Source: Phytoseiulus persimilis (lineage: Eukaryota > Arthropoda > Arachnida > Mesostigmata > Phytoseiidae). From it: a stretch of DNA of 64,000 bases. The notes under the pieces are model-generated. The model ran no database searches. It saw only the letters and a program-made list of their open reading frames with translations, and was not told where the DNA came from. The stretch covers positions 4,154,001-4,218,000 of the forward strand of contig CM075103.1 of NCBI GenBank assembly GCA_037576195.1, read 5' to 3'. The position numbers and the translations under genes were made by a program. Below are positions 27,001 through 38,340 of the stretch, one piece after another (within the stretch, counting starts at the first letter, position 1; the number at the start of each line of letters is the position of its first letter).

Positions 27001-29470
27001 GTCGGTCGGTGCCCAAATCACCTCTATCGGACCGTCAACAAGCGCCTCGTTTCGATATCAACAACCGTATTGTGTGGGCGACCATCGCCACGATACTCGG
27101 AGGGTTCAAAGGGACGAAGGGGCGGTGGTCCGATCGGCGTTTGGAATCGACCACAATAGTCCATTCTTCATTTGCTTCTTCTCCCTTTTTTTCCGTCCAT
27201 TCATGGAGCGCGTTCCCGATCTCCCGCTATTCATCGCTCTCCCGCTTCCGTCCTTCATCCTGCTCCTGACCCCATCCTGATCTCCCCACTGTCCGCGTCC
27301 TTTTTCCTCGCGATTCTCATCGTGTATCAGCCGACGCAACCCCGGGAGAGTAGGACGCTGGGAGGCCTATTCAGACGACAGGAGATGCGACCGGTCGTAT
27401 TGTGGAAAAGCCCGATCATAAGGCTCCATCATGAGGACCAGGACTTTTGTGAGGGCTCGGCGGCTCAGGAAATCGGGGAAGGAACTCGAATCACCTCCTG
27501 GACCACCAGAAAACGGTCGGCAAGGGTTTGGCCCGATCCTCCGGCTCCATCCTATGCTTTCGGCTTCTTCCTCGACCTCGAATGCGTGTCTGGCCTTTCT
27601 TAACATCCGGAGTCGAGGTCGAGACGAACCAAGAGCGTAAAGATTGAGCGGCCTCGGGAAGACAATGGATAATTGGCACTGCATCAGCCTGATGACGCTT
27701 CATCCACCCTCGATGCTTCTCCTGATGACGCTCCTTCTCAATTTAGGAAGAAAAAACCCTGGAATCGACTATCGATGACCTTGACCCAACGTGCAGGGAT
27801 CGTGGAGATCATGGAATGAAGGCTTCAGGTGCACGGAGAAATTCCAGACCTCGTTTCCAAGGTCGGCCGTACCTGGAGCAGGAGTACCGGCGAAAGAGAA
27901 ACTCCTGAGAGCGTTAGCTGGAATGACTCTTCATAAAAAAAATCGTGTTCCTGAGAGCCAGAGAAGACATCCTGTGTGGCACCGAGGCTGAGGCGGTCGC
28001 GTTTTATGCTCGCCCCCGACGGCGGAGGGATCATCTCACGACACGGACTGAGTCTTGCCGACTTTTTGCATCCGGGGGGACATTAACTTCTTTTCCCGTG
28101 CGAAGCGTGCTCGAGTGAGCGCAATCGACATTTACCGGCAAACAGATTGGACTAGGAACACGGACGCTCGGAGTTCTCAGGCGGGATCGAGCACAATTAT
28201 CTGCGGTCTCACATACCTGAGTGAACGAGGGATTCCAAACTTCCTATGCTCATTAGTTCCGGCAAGCAATTCATAAATATTGCCTCTTTTCTTCGAAAAT
28301 CAGCATTTTCGAATGTTGCGCTGAGTAAGACAATCGGAGTCGAGGAATAACTAAGAGGTACGCTCGAAGCTCTCCTAGGCGCGCAAGAAGCGATCGCGCG
28401 AAGTCAATGACTCTCTCGGAATCAGTGAGGAGAGGACAGGTCGCCAGAGGTATTGTGAAAGACGGAAAAACCGAAAAAATCCGCGTCGTTCTCTTCATGG
28501 ATTCGGGAGCCACAAGTGGGTGGTTGGAACAGTTCGTTGGAATCCGAGTGTTTAGCGACTCTACTTCTCTAACAATCGCCGGTCGATCGATCGCTACTCA
28601 CTCGGCCCACGAAATCCGCCCCTCATATGCTTGCTCCACTGACTATGCATGAGGTCGCATTTCCCGACACATTATTTGAATGTGCTGACAGAATGGCTCG
28701 TCGTCTCGCATGGCCACGCGGAGAACCAAACCTACACGAGGAAAAATACACTCATATGCAGGACGCTGAGCGTTACCATGGCCTTCCACTAGCCTTAGAT
28801 TGCATGAGCAGAGTTTGAAGATCGTTGATTTGTTCCGGAGTCCTAGGAGACCGGGAGCACATGCTAAACAACTGGGAGCCATTGGAACCTTGTTTCAAGG
28901 CGGAGCGTGAGCGGCGGACTTGAGTGCCACCGTTGGTAATCGATATTATCAGTTACATTCTGATCTCCGGCAAAAAAAGATGATCAATTCCTGACCGCCG
29001 CGTCATACTTTCGGCGTTGGGTTTATTCGGGCAGATGCCGATGTGGAGCTACGTCCTCACAACTCGCCATCGCACGACAGCCTAGGGAGGACCCAGCGGG
29101 ACACTGGAGGAAACTTGAGAAGCTCGAACTTCACGCTCTCTCCGCCGATTCTGAGATGAGCTCTTGCTCCGCTCTTTAGCCAAAACCAGGGGCTTCCCGA
29201 CCGCTCCAGGAGCTGTGTGTCCGAATGCCCCGTTCTCTTTTATTATGGACTCTCGAGTTTGATTAACCAAACTGAACAGAGCTGGGGTGCACAAACGCGG
29301 CCCAAAAGGCGCTCTGCAGACCCGCGACAACTTCTCCGATTCTGGACTCCTGGGCCTTTGCTCCTCCTCAAAATAATTTGACCCCTATGAAGCGGCCGCT
29401 TCGTCGGCAGCGAGTTCGCCATCGGTGGGGTGTTGCGGCCCATGGCTCGGAACTCCAAGAAACGGTTGTT
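15051..29470. other. No recognisable gene; includes a purine-rich tract
   Basis: No protein family, exon chain or RNA gene was recognised over about 14 kb. A 17-base A run sits at 15,897-15,913 and a CCCGAGC-type repeat near 20,178-20,225. From about 23,570 to 24,190 the plus strand is strongly purine-rich, which leaves several overlapping frames open at once without evidence of coding. Scattered good donor-like sites, for example on the minus strand near 15,953, could not be tied to a supported exon. Confidence 0.5.
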
Positions 29471-29616
29471 ACATCATTTTCCGTAGTACGGAATACGGCC
29501 ATTCAATTTCCGTACCCGCCCAGTACGGCAATTCAATTTCCGTACTTCCTGGTACGGAAATTCATTTTCCGTACCGGGGCGGCGAGAATGAATTTCCGTA
29601 CTACGGAAAATGATGT
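29471..29616. mobile_element. Short fold-back (MITE-like) element made of CCGTAC/GTACGG units
   Basis: The outer 21 bp (29,471-29,491) are an exact reverse complement of 29,596-29,616, beginning ACATCATTTTCCGTAG. Between them, ATTTCCGTAC and GTACGGAAAT units repeat in both orientations, including the perfect hairpin GTACGGAAA-ttca-TTTTCCGTAC. The whole could fold into nested stems. There is no coding capacity and I see no clear target-site duplication. It is most simply a non-autonomous fold-back DNA element; a structured regulatory sequence is the alternative. Confidence 0.6.
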
Positions 29617-32125
29617 CTGTTGTGACGCTTTATCCGAGCCCAAGGGCACTCGGAAGGACATCGAATGAGAAATCAATCAGTTTTTTGTCGAAAACGCTTC
29701 TTTTCCCAAGTTCACACCCATGGATATCAGTCTCGTACATTCCTGTCACCCCGTGGTGCGAAATAACCCTGGGAGGGCGTCTTTCCTTCGGAGGGCTCTC
29801 AGATCGTCACGGATTAGATCTGAGTCCGGCGATGACCACTGATTGGTGGAAGGCACCAAACTGTAAGCTGAGACACCGGATTACACGGGGAGCCATTCAC
29901 GGCTTCCATCATTTGATCTGTACCCGAACATCTAGTCTCCACCAAGTTGACGATCATTGTATATGTGAGTTGTGCGATGGTCAATGTGATCAGTATCATA
30001 TTCGCAGCTGGCCTCAAGCCAGCAGGGTGAAATATGATTGACTGTATATTTTTAACGAAAGAGACACCAATTACAATTGGTAACGAATGCTTTTCAATCG
30101 GATTTGATCTGAGTCACTCGATCAATCCACGAAGGCTGTGTATGTTCAGTACTTCACAAGTGAAGATCCACCCAACACCTTTTTGTATTGGATTCTTTGC
30201 CAAACAGTGGAGTGTTCAGGATTTGAGGGCTAGAGCTCTCCCTCCGCTGAGTTTTCGTGCAATTTACGGGGCTACATTCCAGTGATCACCATCATCATCG
30301 GCTATTCTGAGCCCGGTAATTCAGCGATCGGAAATGCGCAGCGCTCGTTGCCTCACCCAAAGCGCATCGAAACGCCACCATGTATCCGCAAGAGGATTCT
30401 GGACGAATACTGAAGCCGGGTAAGAGAATCTAATAATAATACTCAAGATCATAAGTATCCTGTGTCGTGTTGTTTCGATTACCTGATCACTAAAACTCTT
30501 GAGAATGTTTTCTCTGGCGTGGACAGGCTCAACCTGAACGGGCCGAAGAAATATCGGAGAGAAATGCGCCCAGCCTCGGTTTTTTCCGCGAATGGTACTT
30601 CGATGTTGGTTATATCATGACCCGAGCTGCACCGAGCGAGTCGGAAAGACTAAAACGGAAGTTTGGTCCATATCGCATGAGCAGCGCCTGGTGTATCGAG
30701 AGCCTAGTTACCCACCAACAAGACAACGTTCGGATATAATATTTTCCAGGTAAAGCAACTCACAGAGGAGAGACTTCATGATTCACGGAAGGAACGGAGA
30801 GTGCCACAGATGGGAAAATTTACGACGAGGAAAAGCCAGAAGATCCATTGGGGGAGAATACTTTAACGCTCGACCGGGAAAAATGGGAAATTCAGGGAAT
30901 GGAAAATCGCCGAGATTCTGGAAAATGGGTTGTTAGACAACGGAGAGAAAGCAACGACGGCTTCACCTGAGCTGTTTCACCCCACGGACGTTCCACCGAG
31001 TCGACCGGCCCGACCCATGTCGGACTTTGAACAAGGTAACGCGGCAATCCCGAGGCCTCAGCGGGACGGCAACAGAGAACGACGACGAGGTGCAGGACTT
31101 TCCGGATCGCACTTAATGGCAGTGTTTCCAGAAGTTTATTGCGGGCTACCGGGTCGGGAGATCCGATTGACCCAAGCCATTTCAGGAAAGGAGTCGTAAG
31201 ATGCAACTCCTAATCCAAATGAGGGGACGATCCGGATGTTCGATGCAGCGAGGGCCAAGAGAGTCGTGACGGGCTCGTCTCTCGTTCGGGAAGTGCTTGA
31301 GTGAAAACCATCCAACCGATTCCCACCTGCCTGGGATTGTGGAGAGGGGGTACGAAGAAGGAATGAGTTCGCTGGATGTTGGAATCGGGAGCGAAGTCTC
31401 AGCAAAGCCGACGTGGAACACGGAGGATGGGCTGCGCGCCTGTCCGAACTCATCTAATGAGTAGCCAGACCTATTTTCCAGCTCGAGTCACTCGTTCCAA
31501 GAGTCGGAAAACGAAAGAACGTTGATCATCAATGAAAGATGGGGATGTGCGAAATCATCGTGCAGGCGACTGGAACCGAATGGATTCATACTCCTTCACG
31601 CCTCAATCACCACATTGACTAAAATACATTCCTAGCACCGATATTCTGCTGAAGTAAAATCCTGGATAGACACTGGAAACATATCCGCGGTTGGAAGCCT
31701 CCTGCTCGGTGAAGGATTTGTACCCAGATTCGGCTTCTTCGGCACCCTCGTAGCTCCTCGTCCCAGCTCCTCACCAGGCCGCCGTCTGATAGAAAAGGCA
31801 CCATGTGGGAGCCGCGAGGGTTCAACATCAATCCCCGAGCTCCACGCAGATAACCAGCTCGGTAGAAGCCTCCGACAGTTAATGTGAAATGTTCTGATCG
31901 TTTGCGCCGATTCTTTGGTGTCACCAAGTTCGAATGGATTCGGACAAGTATTGGCCTGTCCTCGGCACTGTCACTGATGAAAGGGGTATGATCAGAAGGA
32001 CCATCTAAAGTAGGGGTAGTTGAACTTTCGCGACATTGACCGGAATTTTCCTCTGAGTTGTACAGAAACTATGCCAGCACGACGATCCCCCTCGAGGATC
32101 TCCCGGTCTCAAATGCATAGACCTG
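29617..32125. other. No supported gene; weak isolated exon candidates
   Basis: An ATG in perfect Kozak context (30,380, GCCACCATG) is followed after 40 nt by GTAAGAG, and open stretches ending at donor-like sites occur near 30,890-31,037 and 31,780-31,860 (minus). None matches a protein I know and they could not be chained with confidence. Missing 3' exons of the semaphorin gene could lie here on the minus strand, but I did not find them. Confidence 0.4.
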
Positions 32126-32260
32126 GTATGGTCAGATCGACCTCGGAATCACCTCTCTAGGCTACGGAAAGTATGTTCAGATCGACCTCGAGAAAACCCC
32201 CGTGGCACCTAAACAGTATGGTCAGATCGACCTCGGAATTACCCGTATGGGATCACGAAA
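32126..32260 (+). repeat. 45-bp tandem repeat, three copies
   Basis: The 20-mer GTATGGTCAGATCGACCTCG starts at 32,126, 32,171 (one change) and 32,216, exactly 45 bp apart. The remaining 25 bp of each unit is looser but keeps an A/C-rich middle and a GAAA-like end. The 45-bp period is a multiple of three, but no frame around it is convincingly coding. It lies in non-coding DNA just 3' of the semaphorin gene. Confidence 0.85.
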
Positions 32261-32595
32261 AAAATGGTGAAATCATCACCGAAGTATGTCAGAACGCAGA
32301 AAGACGTCGTTTGGCCTCGTTCGACACCCCTTGTCACACCTCGACACCCGGAACTGAATAATTCCTGGTCAAAAACACCACTCGCTGCTTCGGACTATTC
32401 GGGGACCGGCTACCCTCCAGGTTACTAGTTATTTCACATTGTTTCCGATGTTTGAAGCGGAAGGATCCTCAAGCTCGAGCCATCGCTGATCATCTGGTTT
32501 CGACGAGAAGAAGCTAGCGCATGATCAACCTTGCTTAGATCTGATTTGGAGCATCTGGCTTGGGAAATCCATCACAGGGGAGTGATTTCGTGCGT

Positions 32596-35500
32596 TTAAG
32601 CGATCAATTTATTTTCTATGACAAACAGTGCGTAAATTGGTGGAAATATCAAGATGTAGGAGCAGGGAACCCTAACGCTGCTGCTCCCGAACAGGAACCT
32701 GGCTCCGGACTTCCAGGCGTTACTGATTTTTGTGAGATGTGCCTTTCTGTACGAACGAGGCTTCTCGGTGGTCTGCAGGGCCAGACCTCCCTCGCCTAGG
32801 ATGCACTCGAACCACTCTCCCTTTGTCAAGTTTCGATAGGGGAGGCTACAGACGTTTATCTCGATCTGGGCCACGCCTGCAACAGTGGTTCCTTCTTCAA
32901 GAACGAAGCCGCCTCCATTCAGGTCGTTACGGATTCTCAATAAAAAAGGAAGCTCAATCCCACGATGTACTGACCCGAATCGTGACCCACATAGAGTGAG
33001 CGGTGTTCCAAAGAGATTACCATGGCGGAGATCGGTTCTCCACTCGCTATGTCCTTCTCTCCATCGATGGGCTCCTCTGATGTACGTCCCTGGATCACCT
33101 TGATGACACGACCGTCGTCGGTACCGGCGTAGAGGATCGTGAACTGGTCTGGTCCGTGCTCTTCGCGATGGAAAGCGAGGGATACGAGAGCAACGCCTTC
33201 CCTGGCATTCGAGAAAATCGATTGGAGTCAGCTCCCTTACCACAGAACTCAATCATGCGAGCCCTCGCTCCCCACTATGCCCCGGGAATTCCTCCCTCAA
33301 AGGGAAGACCACAAACCTATGATAGACAGGTCGTCCTCCCAGAGACTGGACGACTGCGTCCATGTATGAATGGAACCGGATGAACGAGAGTGCGGCTTCG
33401 GGCAGCGTTTGGGTGTCATAACCGCACGAACCTGCTCGATGCTCCGGGTCACCGTACTGGGACAGCAGGGGATCCCATTCCTGCAGCCAGACCCGCCCGG
33501 CTTGGAATGCGCCGTTGAAGACATCGTTGATATACTGCAGGGGGAACGCGCACACGGCCGAAGCGCTTTTCGATGTGGATGCGAAACTAGCGTAGAACAT
33601 GCGGTCATCGTCCGGTATCTTGTAGACGGATTGAATTTCGTCGAAGTGGAACGTTTCTTCCCCGGGGAGGGAGCAGTTGAGACGGGCTTTCGAGTAGGTG
33701 GCCCAGGTGCCATTGAGCATTTTCCTGTTGCCAGTGTCGCTCTTGCAGAGTCGACCCACAAAAGAGAGGAAGGAACTCTTGCCAGTACTCCTGTCGAGCA
33801 CAAGGTCTCGGAAGAAGAAGTACACGTATCGCCCGATGTCGAAAGCGCCCACGAACTCTGGGGAGTCGAGCCATCTCGAATCGTTCATTGTGGTCATTGC
33901 GGCATACACCTCGTCCGAGCCCGGTACTTTGAAGAGGGGCATCCGGGTTATGCCTCTGAGTTTCTTTTTCAGGTCGACGGCTGTTCCTGCGTAAAGTCCA
34001 GGGAGATCGTCAGGGTTGCCTGCCTCGACCCAAATCGCGGCAGAAGCGTCATCAGGGTCGAAAGGACATCTCCCGGTGCCGTTACCGATTCCAGCGAATT
34101 TCTCATCGAGAGTCTGAAGGCTTTTCTGGGGAAGCGAGAGTGGCAACTGTGAGACTCTTCGGGGAATAGCGGACTCGAGGCGGGGCTGACTAATAATCAG
34201 TCTGGTCTGAATGAACTCAAAAGCAAAACGCTTTGCGAGTGCTTGTATATGAGCTCCAGCTCCGGGGAAACATCCGTGGAGCATTCCTCTCCCTCAAATG
34301 AACGGCGTTCTTCGCGGAACTGAGGGTAGCGGGTAGGCTTTGCAAATAACCGCATTTCTAAATAACCGCGGTCACGGTTAACCGATAATCGCAAATCCAT
34401 AACCGCAATAGCGGTTAACCGCAAAATTAGGACTGAAAACCGCGGTTATAACCGCAAATAACCGCGGTTATATGGAAACATGCTTCCTGGAATATTTCCA
34501 GGAAGCTTCTCCTATCAGGAAGAAGGTTCCATTATGAGCAGATACAACGAGATCTCAAAACACATCTCATAAAGACTCGTTTGTTACAACTCGACCTCGA
34601 TCAGATGGGGCCGGGGACATTGGTTGAACGTCTCAAGTCACGAAATCTTTGGTAAATTATCCTGATGCCAGAGAGATCATCTTGTATTGTGAAGCCCCCC
34701 GTCCGATGAATGTAGTCAGCAGTTTCGAGTTCAACTCCTCAGGATCCGCTGAGGAAGTTTTGCAAACTCTGGATTTGGCGCCGATTTCTGCACGGTTTCA
34801 CGAGCAACGAGTGCCCAAAGGCATGCTTCCTTGTTGGGTTGAGATAACTCACGTAGTTCCACGTCCTGAATCTCGAGTTTTTTTTTATATTGTGAATCCT
34901 CGAGGTCGTCTTTGAGGTGCTTCCAATTTTTGTCTGGCTCCAAATTACTGCTCCCGGCTTCGATATCACCGTTATCGTTTTGAGAAGGGCGTATGTCCTC
35001 CGTTCCGACCATTGCACGAGAGATAGCCGTTTTCAGGTAGGACTTCATCACAATTCTTTTATCGAGGCCTTCCTACGGGGGTGCAACCCACACAATAGCT
35101 ACTTCCGCTGTGCTCTGTTCCCTGATCCTACCAAATGCGCAGAGCTCTGGAAGATTGAGCCCCCAGCTTCCGATGCTGGCTCATCGATTCCCTGAACATG
35201 ATCGGGACATGCGTGTACAAACTTCGTTTAACGGGAGTCATCACACAAGATGTCACAGTTCTAGAAGCAATTCATTTCTCTTCAATCGCTCAGCACCTAA
35301 GTCCAGATTCCCAGCCAGAGTACGCTCATGAGACGCGAGGCTTCCTCGAAAAATCATAAGTTTCGGAAAATTGCGGGAAAATGCGGTTATAACCGCAATT
35401 CGCTCGCGGTTATTGCGGTTATTAATCGCGGTTAAATAACCGTTGCAAAGCCTAGTAACGGGAGAAACTGATGCCAAACCGCATCGGCATCGATTCAAAA

Positions 35501-37633
35501 AAATGATTTCTGAAAACCTGTTTCGAAGAGTTGTCAATTGGCTTGTTTGTCATGGGACTCCGGCCTGTTCTCGACTGCTGTCCACCAGAGTGCCCGACGG
35601 ATAATGACCGACAATATTTTCTTGGAATTCTGATTGAGCCGCAGCTCCATCGCTAGGAGCCGATCCCATCCTTTACGAAGTGATCGCCTCGCGGTGTTCG
35701 AACTCGTGAGAGGTGCAGCGAAGGCCCTGCACTCCAGAATCAATCGGATACCTCGATCCAATGGATTGAGGTCGCCAACGTAGGCAGTGAGCTGGGACGT
35801 GATTAAACTGGATGAATTGGCAATGAGTAGTGCACTACATCTGGGAATATTTTGGCGTCGATTTTCATCCCTCGCTCGGGAGGGAGCAGGAATTTCTTGG
35901 TTTTGTGATGTGGAACCCCAGGGGTAGTCGGAATTCTCCGATCTTTGCGTCTCGGGGCTTGGAATCGACTTCCAGCTACACGTTGCTACCCTCTGCCTCT
36001 TTACGAAAACTCTGATCGGTTTTGCTCCCAATGACCACGTCTACATCCGTTGACCACCCGTGTAAGCAGGACTTTTTTTGGGAGGACTCAATGGCGATGA
36101 TGATGATGTTAAGATGCGTAAGATATCCAGAAGAGCGAATTCGACATGACTATATCGCCTACTGCCTTTCTTATTTGACCGATTCTCGTTCGACCGGCTG
36201 CACGATCCGTACATGGGAACCCAGAGTTTTTCAGGAGGGTGATGGGGGCAGGGAATCAGGGAACCTTGCGCTACTGCCACTGACTCCAATCGTTTGCATC
36301 CATGCTCCACCTCAATCTTCAAAAGTTTCCAGAGAGAAATTTCCCTGAGCCGGAACGGATTAAATCGAATAGTTTTTGATTCGGAGCTGGGGCTTGCCAC
36401 TAACTTGAACGACCCAATCTTTCGGACTCTCAGCGTTTGTGCCGCAGATGTAAAGACGGTCGTGTCCGATGGATTGGATCACTTTGATATGGTTCCGACA
36501 ATCGTAGTCCCTGCTCTTGTTTCGGGTCAGGCAATCCTCCCTGTTGTCGGGAGGTAGCTGGAGAGATCCGCTGTAACAGCTTGAATCAAAACAGCGGTGC
36601 GTTCTTCTCTTTGAATTACACGATTTGTACTCCGTGGGTGCCCGTATTCAATTGGCGTCGGGATTCGCGCCTCGAATTCAACCTGAACAGGGTGATAGCT
36701 GTGCGCAACGATCATGTTTGGCCTTCTTCTGGCCATAGCTCAGCCGCGCAGAGGACATTTCTCTGATCAGACCTGGTAATTTGAGAGCATGTTGGAGTCC
36801 ACTCTCAACTTCTCTTCGACCCCCAAGTTCCACAGCGTCGCTTTCCAATATGCTTCGATTCTTCGTTCATCCCTTCCCGATATGCACCCATCACAGCGCG
36901 GGGCCGTAGCGAATCCAGTGAGCTCGAAAGTAAATCAAACCTCAAGGATGATCATAGCGGTGCTCTCCATCGATGATCATCTGGACATAGGTTCTCCAAG
37001 CAGTTCGCGATCCAAGAGTGTTTGATAGGCACAGAGTCGATGTATCAAACAGAAACCCACGAGATTTCCCATACTTGACGCAATGAAGGAGCACGGATCC
37101 TCTGAATCGGCCTCCTCGGTTAGGCAGGGGCGATTTTGTGAAGAATAAATCAGGGGGACCGAATCGTGATATTTTCTCGAGTTGTTTGAGTTCAGGCTGG
37201 ATCCGCGCGCTAATGAGTGGGAAGGGATGGAAGACGAATCCAACTCATTTTCAGAAAGCGCCGATGAGCTGAGAATCGACGGTTTACGAGCTTGTTGGGT
37301 GGAGAGTTGACTTCGACATGCTCTCGAACCACCAGATCTCAATAGAATTTCGTAAAAGATGCGTCCTTTGAATAGCTATCGAACCCTGATCGTGGCTCAG
37401 CTATCACTCTGTAGATTGCATAATACTCACTCCGAACTGCCGATGTCACTTGCTGGAAGCTTGAAAATCCTGTCCATCGAGCCGACATACAACGAGTGCA
37501 GATTTCCCTCCAAGAGAAAGGTCCTGTAATAGAGCTTTCCGCAAGAGAACCGGCGGATGGGAATCGTTGAACGAGCTGTTTTCTCCGAACGCGCGCTCAA
37601 CGCCAGAGCCAACAGCCACAATATCGTTCGCAT
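32596..37633 (-). CDS. Semaphorin (class-1-like), five 5' exons; 3' end unresolved
   Basis: This is an axon-guidance ligand or receptor of the semaphorin family, which signals through plexins. Exons in transcription order: 37633-37431, 36570-36405, 34146-33317, 33201-32975, and 32876 onward. Phases join cleanly. Exon 1 encodes a signal peptide (MRTILWLLALALSA) and the first sema blade (LYVGSMDRIFKL). Exon 2 has the conserved DCLTRNK and RLYICGTNA motifs. Exon 3 carries GRCPFDPDD, FVGAFDIGRYVYFFFRD, KARLNCSLPG and FDEIQSVY. Exon 4 has YAGTDDGRVIKVI and LYVGHDSG. Motif order follows Drosophila Sema-1a as I remember it. Exon 5 starts VAQIEINVCS, but the Cys-rich PSI motif (DPYCGW) is not seen; the frame stays open to a stop at 32,596, so either this is the terminus or an unseen splice follows. 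An alternative exon 3 start is 34,125. A hAT-like element sits in intron 2, and an acceptor-like CTGCAG upstream of the ATG suggests an additional 5'UTR exon. Confidence 0.88.
34334..35454. mobile_element. hAT-like non-autonomous DNA transposon in a semaphorin intron
   Basis: Both ends carry the 12-bp inverted terminal repeat TAGGCTTTGCAA (start at 34,334; reverse complement ending at 35,454). Just outside lie GTAGCGGG (34,326-34,333) and GTAACGGG (35,455-35,462), an 8-bp target-site duplication with one mismatch. A TAGG-type end and an 8-bp duplication are hallmarks of the hAT superfamily. The first ~140 bp and last ~85 bp are packed with AACCGCGGTTA, GCGGTTATAACCGC and similar palindromes. 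A 106-codon minus frame inside (34,731-35,051) ends with EFAKLPQRIL, faintly like the start of a hAT dimerisation region, but no transposase is established. Total length is 1,121 bp. Confidence 0.75.
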
Positions 37634-37676
37634 AGTTCTGTTATAGAAGTCGCACTTCTATCAACACTGCAGAAAT

Positions 37677-38340
37677 TCAACATTCGGGTACGGGTTGTTC
37701 ATATCCGGAGTCGCCATGTTTTGCCAGCCATTGCGACAGGGATCGCTGCTTCCGGATGAGCAAATACTGTTTCATGGAATCGTGGAAGAAACTTTGGAAA
37801 TGACAAGGTCCCGTCTGTGGAGTCACATCAGACAACGAGAAGTCACGAAATGTTGAGATCGCGGCTCCGTGAGCTCCGTCCTGGGAGACCCGCGGTGAGA
37901 GGGCCAAGTTGGCCCTACTTGAATCATCGTGATAAATCACCTCCGCCACCTCGAACTCGGCATGGACTCCCGTCCACGCGGGCTCAGTATCCATGAACTT
38001 CAGAGCTCTCAAGTTCGCTGAGCACGCTGATTGGGTAATTGTAAATTTCGCCGGTTGGATGACTGAGCTATCCATCGGAACCTACGTAGCCTGTCCAGAT
38101 CAATTCTGACGGCTTGGGCGCAGCCTCGGAGTTTAGGAACAAGCGCTGCTCTCAGGTATCGTTGGCACCTCGACGGTCGACGCCAACTCGACCACGAGTT
38201 GGAAAACTCGACCGGATTGTTCGGATCCACGCGGCGGGCCGTCAAAGCGGGCGCGTACAGCCCATCCATACTGCTCATCCAGCTGCTCTAGCGACCTCGA
38301 AATTTTGTGCATGGACTCCCTGGAGCTTGCCAAAATATTG
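37677..38340 (-). CDS. Unrecognised candidate exons just upstream of semaphorin
   Basis: Two open minus-strand segments read like protein. The first runs from about 38,340 to a donor-like GTGCCA after 38,169 (ending FQLVVELASTVE). The second runs from 38,081, after an acceptor-like TAG, to a stop at 37,677 (containing WTGVHAEFEVAEVIYHDD). Phases join in frame. The stop is only about 44 bp upstream of the semaphorin ATG, which is very tight for two separate genes. I do not recognise the protein; it may be a real small gene, an alternative 5' part of the semaphorin locus, or chance open frames. Confidence 0.25.

Noticed and set aside
28407-28652. Short plus-strand frame with a DSGAT motif like a retroelement aspartic protease
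   Set aside because: Only one short motif is present. No capsid, reverse-transcriptase or integrase segment and no terminal repeats were seen around it, so coincidence is more likely than an element fossil.
30380-31199. Kozak-perfect ATG with a nearby donor, then open segments such as WKIAEILENGLLDNGEK
   Set aside because: The pieces could not be joined in one convincing phase, no family is recognised, and the opposite strand is also open for over 100 codons.
33370-34152. 260-codon plus-strand frame opposite semaphorin
   Set aside because: It is the antisense shadow of semaphorin exon 3, which has clear family motifs on the minus strand.
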